NCBI GenBank assembly: GCA_030441635.1
Contig: JAUEMM010000004.1
Location: forward strand, 1 to 64,000
Length of the DNA: 64,000 nucleotides
Direction: 5' to 3'
Source of the DNA: Wolbachia endosymbiont of Tyrophagus putrescentiae
GTDB lineage: Bacteria; Pseudomonadota; Alphaproteobacteria; Rickettsiales; Anaplasmataceae
The position numbers were made by a program, and so were the translations under genes. Shown one piece after another: positions 17,601 through 27,023 of the stretch. Numbering within the stretch: the stretch's first letter is position 1; each line of letters opens with the position of its first letter. The notes below the pieces were generated by a model. The model saw only the letters and a list, made by a program, of their open reading frames with translations. It was not told the DNA's origin and ran no database searches.

Positions 17601-18014
17601 ATGAAAAATATACATATTAAAATATATGCTTTGGTGTTAGTGCTTGCTGTTATAATTAATTTGGTATACTTAAAGGAATTAGAAGCAGTAGCGCATTTAT
17701 TAGATAAGCACTCTGTACCATGCAAAAACGTTATGTGGCTATCGCCAGAAGAAGTTTCACAACTGATGAAAGAATTGGATGGGTGGTTAATCAATAGTAG
17801 AGGACATTTATATAAGGAGTATAAGTTTTCCGATTTTGCCAGTGCAATGGACTTTGCTAATAAAGTCAGTAAGATTGCAGAGAGGGAATACCATCACCCC
17901 AATATTAATATTTCATGGGGAAAATGTAGGCTTGAAATCTGGACCCATTCAACCAATGGACTCACCGAAAATGATTTTATTTTAGCTGCAAAAGTTGACT
18001 ATGAAATAAAATGA
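17601..18014 (+). CDS. Pterin-4a-carbinolamine dehydratase-like protein with N-terminal membrane helix
   Basis: The C-terminal ~100 residues match pterin-4a-carbinolamine dehydratase (PhhB/DCoH): LDGWLINSRGHLYKEYKF, then the active-site pattern EREYHHP, a Trp, WTH and GLTENDF, with the paired histidines present. Ahead of it is a hydrophobic stretch IYALVLVLAVIINLVYL (about residues 7-23) that soluble family members lack, giving 137 residues. The ATG at 17601 is chosen because the promoter TATAAT at 17565 lies downstream of the earlier possible start. The usual partner, phenylalanine hydroxylase, is not nearby, so its job here is unclear. The 3' end overlaps trkH by 16 bases, tail to tail. Confidence 0.8.
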   Translation: MKNIHIKIYALVLVLAVIINLVYLKELEAVAHLLDKHSVPCKNVMWLSPEEVSQLMKELDGWLINSRGHLYKEYKFSDFASAMDFANKVSKIAEREYHHPNINISWGKCRLEIWTHSTNGLTENDFILAAKVDYEIK

Positions 18015-19456
18015 TTTTTCCTGTAGCTGGTCATCATATAGTATATGCAGAAATAAACTGGTAGTATCTCAAGTCTACCAATCAGCATCAGAAAAGATAG
18101 GAATAACTTTACTTCATTGCTGAAAGATGAGTAATTACCTGAAGGACCTATGAGACTGCTGAATCCAGGGCCAGAATTTGTGAGCATAGCAGAAACTGCG
18201 CTTATACTTGTGATGAAATCAGCATTACTTAAGTAAGACATAATTACTGATGAAGCAGCAAATGTTAATATATAAACTGCGAAAAATATAAGAACGGTAT
18301 GCACTTCATCACTTTCCAGGTTTCTTTTATTAAATTTTACTGCATTGCATGCATCTTCACTTAGTATGGTGTTAAAATAGTTTTTAATTGATTTTAACAT
18401 AACTACTATACGGAAGATTTTTATACCTCCGCTTGCAGAGCCACTGCATCCTCCTATGAACGTCAAAAAAAAGGTTAAAACTGAAATCAATCCCCAATTC
18501 AAGTTGCTGTAAGTTGAGTGACCAGTAGATGTAAGTAAGGATACAACTGTAAATATTCCATATCTAAATGATTGCCATATTTCTAAATTAACATTTACCA
18601 ATAGCCAGTAGCAAGCAAGTAAAGATGAAATTATTGCTATTACGAAAAAGTAAGAAACTTGATCATCATGGTAGATGTCTAATTGCTTTACGATTTTTAA
18701 GTAACTGAGAAAAGGTAGAGATCCTAAAATCATGAAAATAATAGTTATAACTTCTAATATAGGACTGTTATAATGTCCAATAGAATCATTGTAGTTAGAA
18801 AAGCCACCGGTTGATACCGTAGACATTCCATGACATATAGAGTCAAATAACGGCATACCTGCCAAATAATAGGAAAATATACACAGTAAAATGAGAGCAT
18901 AATATATTATTGTAATATGGATCACAACGTTTCTGATGTGAGGTAATCTTTTCTTTATAGCATCTGAATATTCGGAATAGAGTAAATTATTTAGACTAAA
19001 AATTTTAAACATTGGAAAAATAGCAATTCCTGTCGTTACAATGCCCAACCCACCTATGCTATGCAACATAGCTCTCCACATTAATATTCCTGCAGACTGA
19101 GCTTCAACATCATTGAGTATAGTTGCTCCTGTTGTTGTTATGCCAGATACTGCTTCAAACAGTGCATCAATGTAGCTGTACCCATTTAGATAAAACGGAA
19201 TAGCTGCAAATAAAGATAGAGTGAGCCATACACAACTAGTGGTTATAAATACTGCTGATATGCCATGTAATCTACTGATTTTACCTAGAAGAGTGAAAAT
19301 TATACCGGATGTGCATGTAATAATAAACCCTACTCCAAACAGTTTCCATTCGTGCTGAGGATCAATAACCATTGGAATAATCATTGTAATACTAAACAAT
19401 AGTAAAAATATTCCGACTGTAAATATAATTGAGCGTGTAGTGTGTAAATGTTGCAT
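17999..19456 (-). CDS. trkH: Potassium uptake protein TrkH
   Basis: Membrane-embedded, ion-translocating subunit of the Trk potassium uptake system. The 485 residues contain the four membrane-pore-membrane repeats of the family, with selectivity-filter-type glycines in SGITTTGATIL, MSTVSTGGFSNY, TSTGHSTYSNL and TNSGPGFSS. GGCSGSASGGIKIFR is also conserved. The regulatory NAD-binding partner TrkA is not in this neighbourhood. The gene precedes or shares a transcript with the carbinolamine-dehydratase strand only by tail overlap; upstream on its own strand is the RNase D-like gene, 27 bases away. Confidence 0.95.
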   Translation of the reverse strand: MQHLHTTRSIIFTVGIFLLLFSITMIIPMVIDPQHEWKLFGVGFIITCTSGIIFTLLGKISRLHGISAVFITTSCVWLTLSLFAAIPFYLNGYSYIDALFEAVSGITTTGATILNDVEAQSAGILMWRAMLHSIGGLGIVTTGIAIFPMFKIFSLNNLLYSEYSDAIKKRLPHIRNVVIHITIIYYALILLCIFSYYLAGMPLFDSICHGMSTVSTGGFSNYNDSIGHYNSPILEVITIIFMILGSLPFLSYLKIVKQLDIYHDDQVSYFFVIAIISSLLACYWLLVNVNLEIWQSFRYGIFTVVSLLTSTGHSTYSNLNWGLISVLTFFLTFIGGCSGSASGGIKIFRIVVMLKSIKNYFNTILSEDACNAVKFNKRNLESDEVHTVLIFFAVYILTFAASSVIMSYLSNADFITSISAVSAMLTNSGPGFSSLIGPSGNYSSFSNEVKLFLSFLMLIGRLEILPVYFCIYYMMTSYRKNHFIS

Positions 19457-19483
19457 TTAGTGTATTTTAATTAACGTTTGAGA

Positions 19484-20104
19484 TTATGTTTGATGACTAA
19501 AGATATCTATATTTTCCCATCCTATTAGATCTAGCTGAACACGAGTAGGAAGAAATTCAAAACACTTTTGAGCCAGTTCTTTCCTGTTTTCACGTTCTAG
19601 CATTGAATCTAGCTTTTCTTTTATCTGATGAAGGTAAAGTACGTCAGACCCAGCATAACACTTTTGCTTTTCTGTTAGATTGTCATTACCCCAATCGGAA
19701 GATTGCTGTTGTTTATTTAATTTAATACCTATTAATTCTGAGCACAAATCTTTTAAACTGTGATTATCTGTATAAGTTCGTACCAAACGTGAGGCTATTT
19801 TTGTACAATAGCATGGCAGTGGCCAAATTTTTAAGTAGTAATTTATTATGCCTATGTCAAATCGTGCAAAGTGAAATATTTTAGTGATATTTGTATCCTC
19901 AAGTATTTTTTTCAAATTAGGTGCTCTATAATCATTCCTAAACTGAATTAGATGTGCGTTACCATCTCCAAAGGATAATTGCACAAGACATAGCCTATCT
20001 CTATTATGCAGCAAGCCCATAGCTTCTGTGTCAACAGCTACAGAACTAACTTTGTAAAACATTAAATTATCTGGTAAGTCATTCTTATGTAAAAATACTT
20101 TCAT
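19484..20104 (-). CDS. rnd: RNase D-like 3'-5' exonuclease
   Basis: DEDDy-type 3'-5' exonuclease, probably acting on tRNA or other small RNA 3' ends. The metal-binding set is visible: AVDTEAMGL (first Asp and Glu), HFARFDIGII (second Asp) and YAGSDVLYL (Tyr and last Asp). At 206 residues it holds only the catalytic domain and lacks the HRDC domains of full-length RNase D. Short forms like this are common in alphaproteobacteria. It lies 27 bases upstream of trkH on the same strand and may share its transcript. Confidence 0.88.
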   Translation of the reverse strand: MKVFLHKNDLPDNLMFYKVSSVAVDTEAMGLLHNRDRLCLVQLSFGDGNAHLIQFRNDYRAPNLKKILEDTNITKIFHFARFDIGIINYYLKIWPLPCYCTKIASRLVRTYTDNHSLKDLCSELIGIKLNKQQQSSDWGNDNLTEKQKCYAGSDVLYLHQIKEKLDSMLERENRKELAQKCFEFLPTRVQLDLIGWENIDIFSHQT

Positions 20105-20284
20105 AGATAAAATTATTCTTTCTAAGATTAATAATAATTGAAAGTGTGTTTTAAGTACACAATATTATAAAATGATTAAATACTTTTGTTTGCTTGTTAG
20201 AATGATAAAAAAGTTTTTGGTAATATTAAATATATTTTTAATGTTTTTGAAGAAAGCTAAATACAGGTTTTACGTGATTACTTG

Positions 20285-21718
20285 ATGGCCATTTTAAAAT
20301 TTTTAGTGCTATTTATTATTATTTCTTGTACGCACATTAGTACAAAACCGCATGATGATTTTCATGTAAGAGAAAGTCATGCTCTTTTACAACAGTATCA
20401 AGAAGTAACTCCACCTTCGGAACCAGGAGTTCTACATTTGCCAGTCAAGTTTCCTGATATTACCAACAATAGCCTACTTATTTCAATTAATGTAAATGAA
20501 AGCACACCTGTGAAAGATCTGTTGATTGAAATAGGGAAAATTTCTGATATTAATTTAGATATAGATCCGAAGATTTCTGGTAACATTATTTTAAAATTAA
20601 AAGATAAGAGCGTAAGCGAAGTGATTCAAAATATAGCTCAAAGTGCTGGATTGCGTTACTCTATGGATAATGATGTAGTTAGAATCGAACGAGATCTACC
20701 ATACGTAAAAAATTACTATGCTGACTTTATCAACATTCAACGTTCTGCTCAAAGTAATTTCATCATCAGTGATGATATTATTAATAATAAAGGGAACATT
20801 ACTAATGAAGCTTCGAATAATGTAATGAGATCTCAATATAGTAGTGATCTATGGGCTTCGTTAGAGAAAGGCTTGAACACAATAATGGATGTTAATGGCA
20901 CAAATGATGATGAATTTCTTTCATCTAATAAAGAGACCGGTGTGATTATTTTAAGTGCTAGGAAAGATACTCACAAAGCTGTTGAAGAGTATATTAACAA
21001 GGTCAAAAGACTAGCATCTTCTCAGGTAATGATAGAAGCAAAGGTAGTTGAAGTTGTTTTAAATGATAGATATCTTGCTGGTATTAACTTAAATGACTTA
21101 AACAATAGCCAAGCTGGGTGTCCTAGTACGAGCAGTTTGGTAAGTTTGGTAAAAAGTTTAGATAAATTTGGTACTTCGACGGTTATATCAAGTACAAGGA
21201 TACATGCTGCAAACAATCAGCAAGCTATGATCTCATTTGCTAAAAATCACGTCTATTTTACTATAGATGCTCAAAAAAGTACTAACAGAAACTTAATTAC
21301 TAAAATTAACAGTGTTCCAATAGGTGTTGTGTTAGTAATCCATCCAAGCATTAATGTTGATACCAATGAAGTATTCATGGATATACACCCGACTCTATCA
21401 AGAATTAATGGCTATGCTAAAGATCCGGGAATAGAGTTAATTGCGCAGAAAAACAAAACTAAACTAAATAGCAATATTCCACTTGTTGAGATAAGAGAGA
21501 TAAACTCCATGCTAAAGGTTAAAAGTGGAGAAATTATGGTTATTGGTGGACTAATAGAGCACAGAGAGGATAAATATCAATCCAAAAAAACTAAGTTACA
21601 TAAAAAGCCTAAAAACAAAATTAAGACTATAGAAACTGTCGTCTTTTTAAAAGCAACCATTATCCCCACTTTCGGCCTTTTGAATACAAAGGATAAACAT
21701 TTGTATATGCTAAACTAA
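20285..21718 (+). CDS. Orphan secretin-like outer-membrane lipoprotein (PilQ/MshL-type)
   Basis: Secretin superfamily pore protein. The N-terminus is a lipoprotein signal (LVLFIIISC, Cys15). An STN/N0-like domain at about 55-135 follows (INVNESTPVKDLLIEIGKIS, with DINLDIDPKISG). The secretin core begins at QVMIEAKVVEVVL and has PIGVVLVIHPSIN and VKSGEIMVIGGLIEH. After GGLI the usual PLLGDIP loop is missing, replaced by a lysine-rich stretch (KKTKLHKKPKNK) before the final strand. The first in-frame codon is a TTG at 20282; the ATG at 20285 is preferred. No pilus, type II or type III secretion genes lie nearby, so its partner system is unknown. Confidence 0.82.
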   Translation: MAILKFLVLFIIISCTHISTKPHDDFHVRESHALLQQYQEVTPPSEPGVLHLPVKFPDITNNSLLISINVNESTPVKDLLIEIGKISDINLDIDPKISGNIILKLKDKSVSEVIQNIAQSAGLRYSMDNDVVRIERDLPYVKNYYADFINIQRSAQSNFIISDDIINNKGNITNEASNNVMRSQYSSDLWASLEKGLNTIMDVNGTNDDEFLSSNKETGVIILSARKDTHKAVEEYINKVKRLASSQVMIEAKVVEVVLNDRYLAGINLNDLNNSQAGCPSTSSLVSLVKSLDKFGTSTVISSTRIHAANNQQAMISFAKNHVYFTIDAQKSTNRNLITKINSVPIGVVLVIHPSINVDTNEVFMDIHPTLSRINGYAKDPGIELIAQKNKTKLNSNIPLVEIREINSMLKVKSGEIMVIGGLIEHREDKYQSKKTKLHKKPKNKIKTIETVVFLKATIIPTFGLLNTKDKHLYMLN

Positions 21719-21737
21719 TAAACTACATCAGTATACC

Positions 21738-22604
21738 TTAAGAAAGTGATATAGCAGTTGCAGCAGTATTTTGTATAGTAACTCCTTTCAACATGCTCGC
21801 TACATTTTCAGAAATATTCACACCAACTTCCTGCAACTTGTTCGCTGTATTAGAGATATCATCCACAAACAAATCTGATTTTTTGCAAATTTCTTCTATT
21901 GTTTCAGGTGTTAAAGATGAGCTTACTTTGCCTGTGGTATTAGACACTCCATCAAAAACTATACCAGCACCGTACGGTATATATGATGCGGCATATATAG
22001 TAGCTGATGTGCAATTCAGAAGACCTTGAGAAAAAGTAACAATCTTGTGCCCTGTCGTACCTTTATCTTCTCCCTTGCATAACTCAAGTGCTTTTGACAT
22101 CTCATGAGGAATGTAGGACACACCAGCTACAACACGTGAAGTACCATCCAAAGTATATGATATAACCATTGTTGTTGCAGAGAGTGCACTGGCTGTATAT
22201 TTTACAGCATATAATGATGGCTTAATAACATAAGAAACGATTTTACTTTGTGGTACTGGGAATTCTTCTTGACAATCAAGAAATTCTTCGCATTCCTCTG
22301 AATCAACTATCTCATACTCATCAAATATATCAAACTCCACTCCAGGTGCTTCTTCTACTTTTTCTTTACAATCGAAAAATTCATCATCACTGTTAGTTTC
22401 TATAGACATTGCTGCTTGTTCTACAGCATTATCATTAGCTTTTTCTTCACTGTCAGTTCCTGTAGACATTGCTGTTTGTTCTGCAGCATTATCATCAACT
22501 TCCATATGTGTTATTATTGTTTCCTCTTTTTTAAGATTATCACTTGTGTAACTGGAATTTTTACTAAAAAAATTAAAAAAACCTGAAAATATGCTTTCTG
22601 CCAC
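21738..22604 (-). CDS. Acidic, internally repeated protein with hydrophobic C-terminal half
   Basis: No family recognised. Residues 35-125 are very acidic and include two copies of a 20-residue unit around EQxAMSxxTxSxE, encoded with an exact 60-base DNA period (22391 and 22451 on the plus numbering). The rest, about 125-285, is rich in Ala, Ser, Tyr and small hydrophobics. It includes two similar segments each with SYIP followed by GVS, which look like weak membrane-associating hairpins. There is no signal peptide. The gene is isolated, convergent with the secretin gene and divergent from sdhB. Its composition resembles Wolbachia-specific secreted or surface proteins, but nothing in the sequence proves this. 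Confidence 0.82.
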   Translation of the reverse strand: MAESIFSGFFNFFSKNSSYTSDNLKKEETIITHMEVDDNAAEQTAMSTGTDSEEKANDNAVEQAAMSIETNSDDEFFDCKEKVEEAPGVEFDIFDEYEIVDSEECEEFLDCQEEFPVPQSKIVSYVIKPSLYAVKYTASALSATTMVISYTLDGTSRVVAGVSYIPHEMSKALELCKGEDKGTTGHKIVTFSQGLLNCTSATIYAASYIPYGAGIVFDGVSNTTGKVSSSLTPETIEEICKKSDLFVDDISNTANKLQEVGVNISENVASMLKGVTIQNTAATAISLS

Positions 22605-22793
22605 TTTACCTCCTATTATAATTTATATGATAATACGTTAACTTAATATTAATTACATGTCAATATTAATGAAATTTTTATTAAGTCAAAGATTATAAAA
22701 AACAAAGGGTTAGTGTCCCTTTTAAAATAAAAAGTATAGTGATAATATTAAAATATGTTATTCTTATGGTGTTTTAGTACAATGATTTAAGGT

Positions 22794-23570
22794 ATGGTTC
22801 AGTTTTCTTTACCAAAGGATTCTAAAATTAATAAAAAGGGTAAAACTTATCCTGTTCCAGCTGGAGCAAAAAACATAAGAAGGTTTCAAATTTACCGCTG
22901 GTCTCCTGATGATGAAAAAAATCCAAGAGTGGATACGTTTTTTATCGATATGGATAATTGTGGCCCTATGATCCTTGATGTATTGATAAAGATAAAGGAT
23001 GAAATAGATTCCAGTTTAACTTTTAGACGTTCTTGCAGGGAAGGTATATGTGGATCTTGTGCGATGAATATTGATGGAACTAATACACTAGCATGTACTA
23101 AGTCAGTGAGTGAGATCAAGGGTGATGTGAAAATATATCCGTTACCTCATATGTATGTAGTAAAGGATTTAGTACCAGACTTAAATAATTTTTATAAACA
23201 ATATGAGTCAATAAAGCCCTGGCTACAAGCTGATGATCGTCCAGAAAATAAGGAATATACACAGTCTATTGAAGAAAGAAGTAAGCTTGATGGTTTATCT
23301 GATTGTATATTGTGTGCTTGTTGCTCTACTAGCTGTCCAAGTTATTGGTGGAATAGTGATAAATATTTAGGCCCAGCGGTATTGTTACAGGCGTATAGAT
23401 GGATTGTTGATAGCCGTGATAGTAAGACGAGTGAACGCCTTGATGCATTAAATGATTCGTTTAAATTATACCGTTGTCATACAATAATGAATTGTACAAA
23501 AACTTGCCCTAAGGGGCTTAATCCAGCAAAAGCAATAGTTGAAATAAAGCGACTAATGCTAGAGAGGTAG
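22794..23570 (+). CDS. sdhB: Succinate dehydrogenase iron-sulfur subunit
   Basis: Electron-transfer subunit of respiratory complex II, passing electrons from SdhA to quinone. All three clusters are visible: the 2Fe-2S ligands in CREGICGSC plus a later Cys, the 4Fe-4S motif [16 protein letters not shown], and the 3Fe-4S/4Fe-4S motif [17 protein letters not shown]. Length is 258 residues, as expected. sdhA and sdhCD are not adjacent here. The 3' end overlaps the PAS-protein gene by 12 bases in tail-to-tail orientation. Confidence 0.97.
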   Translation: MVQFSLPKDSKINKKGKTYPVPAGAKNIRRFQIYRWSPDDEKNPRVDTFFIDMDNCGPMILDVLIKIKDEIDSSLTFRRSCREGICGSCAMNIDGTNTLACTKSVSEIKGDVKIYPLPHMYVVKDLVPDLNNFYKQYESIKPWLQADDRPENKEYTQSIEERSKLDGLSDCILCACCSTSCPSYWWNSDKYLGPAVLLQAYRWIVDSRDSKTSERLDALNDSFKLYRCHTIMNCTKTCPKGLNPAKAIVEIKRLMLER

Positions 23571-24695
23571 TTTTTTATACTCCTCATAAATAAAGATCAA
23601 ACCCTCTGTGGCATGCGGCATAGTTAGAATTCTGATTGATTTTCCATTTGTAAGATGTAGCACATTGTTATATGACTCGCGCAACTCTTTAAATAAAGTG
23701 TGTCTCTGTTTATTTATAGTCTGGAAATCTTCTTTTTTTAGTAATCCTTTAGATTCACAGAGGTAAAGCATAACATCGTGGTAGGTAGGATAAGAAAGTA
23801 GAAAACTTTGATCAATTTGGAAGATTTTTACAAAAGCATTATTGTAAGATTTAAGCTTTTGATTCTTAGTGTATATAGTAATAGCGATCGGTAGTCCCTC
23901 CAGTAAATTTTTTTGTGCACTTAAATAGTGATTTAACTCAGTACGTAGCTTTTCTGAGGTACTTATATCTTGTCCATATACGACTATTTCTTCAGAATTT
24001 TGTATTGGTACTTTGATGAAATTGAAAATCTTACGTTCATTCTTATATGTTATAGCGTATTTAACTGGCTTTGTGCTACGAGTAACGGCTGACCTTTGTG
24101 AGTTATTTACATACTTCTCACTAAATGAATTATAAAGTTTGATTTTTTTGTGCTTATTGTATACCAACATTGGATATGGTAAAGAATTAAAGAGATTTTT
24201 ATAATTTTCTGTTTCTTGCTTAAATTTCTTATGCTCTAGCTCAAGCTCATGCGCTCTTACCTTATACTCTGAAATATTTCTTATCCACAACAACGCACCA
24301 ATAACATTGTTAGTATTATCTACTATGCTTCTACCGTAGCATATACAGTGAATTTCACTTTCTTTTGCTTTGAGATCTAGAATAAAAGACTTATTTATCT
24401 TCTTTGTCTCAGTGAAGTTCTTTAGTAAAACTTCTGACTGCTCAAAAAAGTTTACAAATTCATTAAATGAGTAAAAAACAGTATTTAATGAAATTAATAG
24501 ATTAGGAGAAAATTTTTCTATACGCTTTTTTGAATCCCAGATGTAGAATCCATCATCTATCGTATCAATTAGATTGTTAATAATAATATTTTGATGTTGT
24601 AGGCTCTTAATTCTTTCATTAATTTTCAATCTAGAATAAGAGAGAAAAAATAACACCAAAACTAATATTAAGAATACTTCGTAAGTGAAAAACAT
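23559..24695 (-). CDS. Membrane-anchored PAS-domain protein without output domain
   Basis: The 378 residues start with one membrane helix ([16 protein letters not shown]), followed by a coiled linker and what look like three PAS folds at about 40-140, 160-250 and 258-372 ([41 protein letters not shown]). The chain ends after the third PAS with no H-box, ATPase or other output domain. It resembles the sensory half of alphaproteobacterial hybrid kinases such as PleC/DivL-type proteins that has lost its kinase. It may sense a signal and act through protein contacts. Function is unassigned. Confidence 0.78.
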   Translation of the reverse strand: MFFTYEVFLILVLVLFFLSYSRLKINERIKSLQHQNIIINNLIDTIDDGFYIWDSKKRIEKFSPNLLISLNTVFYSFNEFVNFFEQSEVLLKNFTETKKINKSFILDLKAKESEIHCICYGRSIVDNTNNVIGALLWIRNISEYKVRAHELELEHKKFKQETENYKNLFNSLPYPMLVYNKHKKIKLYNSFSEKYVNNSQRSAVTRSTKPVKYAITYKNERKIFNFIKVPIQNSEEIVVYGQDISTSEKLRTELNHYLSAQKNLLEGLPIAITIYTKNQKLKSYNNAFVKIFQIDQSFLLSYPTYHDVMLYLCESKGLLKKEDFQTINKQRHTLFKELRESYNNVLHLTNGKSIRILTMPHATEGLIFIYEEYKKLPL

Positions 24696-24746
24696 AAAAC
24701 ATTTTTAACAAGCATAAATTTACAGTTGTAGAAAATTATGTATAAG

Positions 24747-25499
24747 TTATACTGAAGAAGTATACAAGTAAAGGTTACCTAACATCTGAAAACCTAGTCT
24801 CTTATAGAGGTTGACAGAAGGCTTCATGCAGTGTGCTATTACATATTCACACTTAAATTCCTTTGCTATCTTTATCCTCTCTAAAACCATTTGGGTACCT
24901 ATTCCTTGGTTCCTATACATTGGTAAAATACCATCACTATAAAAACCTGCAATATTGTCTTGTATGTAGATAGCACATGTTCCAACTACTTTATCATTTA
25001 ATATTACAAGAAAAAATTTTAATTTTGAAGTGTCATCTGGCAGCCCACGAAGAAATGTGCTAACAACTCCAGCATTGTGATAAAAGATTTGAGCAGTATA
25101 TGAATCCAATTGCTCTAAAAGTTCGCTGCTATCTACAATCTGAAGTTTTAAATTGGGAACAACATCGGGTGGTGAGAAATAGTTTTTTATGTTGAGCAAA
25201 GCTTTCTTTGGTGTGCTAATACGTTTTATTCCGTATTGCTCTAAAATGCTTTTCGATTTCATATGCACCCATGTTGCTTCTACATTTCTCTCTCTAAGAT
25301 AATTTAAGGTTTTATCAATAGATGACTCACCATCGCAGAATACGAAATTAAAGAGAGATTCTCTAGTTCCATTGATTGTAAACACAATATCATCAAAATT
25401 GTCATGTGTTTCCCATTGAGATAAAGCAGTTGTATAGAGTATGTAGCTTTTTAAGTTTTGGGTTACCAAACCTGAATAATAAATTCCTTTATCTTGCAT
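24747..25499 (-). CDS. GNAT-family N-acetyltransferase
   Basis: The C-terminal part has the acetyl-CoA-binding GNAT core: a strand ending FLVILNDKVVGTCAIY, then motif A as MYRNQGIGTQMVLERIK (R/Q-x-x-G-x-G/A type), and YKRLGF near the end. The N-terminal ~120 residues form a degenerate second domain, as in two-domain GNAT proteins. Substrate is unknown. The first 11 bases overlap the end of pgpA, so it belongs to the gpsA-pgpA-GNAT operon, where all genes overlap. Confidence 0.85.
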   Translation of the reverse strand: MQDKGIYYSGLVTQNLKSYILYTTALSQWETHDNFDDIVFTINGTRESLFNFVFCDGESSIDKTLNYLRERNVEATWVHMKSKSILEQYGIKRISTPKKALLNIKNYFSPPDVVPNLKLQIVDSSELLEQLDSYTAQIFYHNAGVVSTFLRGLPDDTSKLKFFLVILNDKVVGTCAIYIQDNIAGFYSDGILPMYRNQGIGTQMVLERIKIAKEFKCEYVIAHCMKPSVNLYKRLGFQMLGNLYLYTSSV

Positions 25500-25968
25500 A
25501 TAATAATAAACAATAGAGTGACACTACAAATATGGAAGCAAATATTGCAGCTATAACATCATCTAACATGACTCCAAAGCAATTCTTGATATCTTTATCA
25601 ACTAAATTGGTAGGCCATGCCTTTACTATATCAAAAAACCTGAAAGAAAAAAAGCATAACAATAAGGAGTTTATATTTTGAATAGGTAAAAATATTGACA
25701 CTAGGAATATTGTTAACAACTGACCAACTACTTCATCAATCACGACTTCCTTTGGGTCGTGCGAAATTTTATTATAATATTTTATATAATTACTTGTGGA
25801 CCATAATCCTACTAAGAATAAGAGTAGGATAAGTATTATACCTAAAACTTTATTGATTAAGATGAGAGGAACCAGCGGAAAGGCAGCCAAACTACCTATA
25901 GTTCCTGGCATTTTTTTTACTGTTCCAGACAGCATCCATGTTGCAATAAGTTTATACAGTGGCTTCAT
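25489..25968 (-). CDS. pgpA: Phosphatidylglycerophosphatase A
   Basis: Dephosphorylates phosphatidylglycerophosphate to phosphatidylglycerol in the inner membrane. The 159 residues carry the family pattern: PGTIGSLAAFPL near the N-terminus, the acidic VVIDEVVGQLL in the middle, and the late FRFFDIVKAWP and GVMLDDVIAA with paired aspartates, among hydrophobic helices. It overlaps gpsA by 4 bases upstream and the GNAT gene by 11 bases downstream. It therefore sits in a compact phospholipid operon next to the enzyme that makes glycerol-3-phosphate. Confidence 0.93.
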   Translation of the reverse strand: MKPLYKLIATWMLSGTVKKMPGTIGSLAAFPLVPLILINKVLGIILILLLFLVGLWSTSNYIKYYNKISHDPKEVVIDEVVGQLLTIFLVSIFLPIQNINSLLLCFFSFRFFDIVKAWPTNLVDKDIKNCFGVMLDDVIAAIFASIFVVSLYCLLLYAR

Positions 25969-26930
25969 AGAACTAACTTAGAAATAATATCATCTATATT
26001 GACATTTTTGTACAATAATTCATAAATTGCTTCACATATTGGCATTTGAATTTTTAGCTTTTGTGCCAATTCAAAAGTAGATCGAGCAGTGCTAATACCT
26101 TCTATTGTTGATTTACTTTCCCGTAAAGCTTGTTGAATATCACAATTACTGTTACTTATCTTAAGGCCAAAAGATAAGTTTCTTGAGTTTAATGACGTAC
26201 ATGTCATAACTAAATCCCCTAAGCATGACGGTCCTAGTAATGTATCTATATTATTAACATTGGTCTTAGCTAAATACAAAGTTCTCACCTCATTTATGCT
26301 TTTTGTTATCAGAGCTGCATGCGCATTGTAACCAAGCTTCCTACCTAAAACTATTCCACATGCTATGGCAAAAACGTTTTTTAATGCTGCACAAGTCTGC
26401 ACACTTACAACGTCGTTGCTAAAGTGTAGTATCATATTTTTTTGCTTTAACTCAGATGTTAACTTTAGACCCAAAGTAGTATCTTGACAAGCAAGTACCA
26501 TTGAGTAAGGCAAATTTTTTGCAACTTCTATTGCAAAACTAGGTCCAGAAAAAATTGCAGTTGGATTATCCGGTAAAATCTCTTGAGCTATTTCACTGGG
26601 TAACATTAATGTTGATTGTTCTATTCCTTTACATGCTAAGATTATAGGTGTGCCCTTCTGTATTCCACGCAATTGTTTACACACTTCTCTTAAGGACTGG
26701 GTGGGAGTTGCAATAATTATAGCTGCGCTGTTAATAGTATCTTTAATGTCTGATTTCACTGATATGTTATCGGGAATTAAGCAGCCAGGTAGTCTATCAC
26801 TTTCCCTTTTTTCATTTATTAACTGACACTTTGATTTATTGTGTGTCCATAAGATTATATCCTGCTTACTACTTAGTGAAATTGCAATTGCTGTGCCCCA
26901 TGCACCAGCACCCAGAATTGATATAGTCAC
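25965..26930 (-). CDS. gpsA: Glycerol-3-phosphate dehydrogenase [NAD(P)+]
   Basis: Reduces dihydroxyacetone phosphate to sn-glycerol-3-phosphate for phospholipid synthesis. The Rossmann motif ILGAGAWGTAIA opens the protein. SGPSFAIEVAKNLP, the catalytic-lysine segment AALKNVFAIACGI and GPSCLGDLVMTC with the substrate-binding SRNLSFG follow in the usual order. Length is 321 residues. It is the first gene of the gpsA-pgpA-GNAT operon, and its product feeds acyltransferase steps that also use PlsX (44990-46024). Confidence 0.96.
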   Translation of the reverse strand: MTISILGAGAWGTAIAISLSSKQDIILWTHNKSKCQLINEKRESDRLPGCLIPDNISVKSDIKDTINSAAIIIATPTQSLREVCKQLRGIQKGTPIILACKGIEQSTLMLPSEIAQEILPDNPTAIFSGPSFAIEVAKNLPYSMVLACQDTTLGLKLTSELKQKNMILHFSNDVVSVQTCAALKNVFAIACGIVLGRKLGYNAHAALITKSINEVRTLYLAKTNVNNIDTLLGPSCLGDLVMTCTSLNSRNLSFGLKISNSNCDIQQALRESKSTIEGISTARSTFELAQKLKIQMPICEAIYELLYKNVNIDDIISKLVL

Positions 26931-27023
26931 TTAATATCCTAAAACCACAAATTCAAGACCACTAAAAAGCTGCTTACAAATAAAAATATAACAGAATTGT
27001 TTTCCACTATCGATAATAAAATT

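Noticed and set aside
24280..24288. Perfect DnaA-box sequence inside the PAS gene
   Set aside because: A single isolated match within coding sequence, expected about once by chance in a window of this size and composition.
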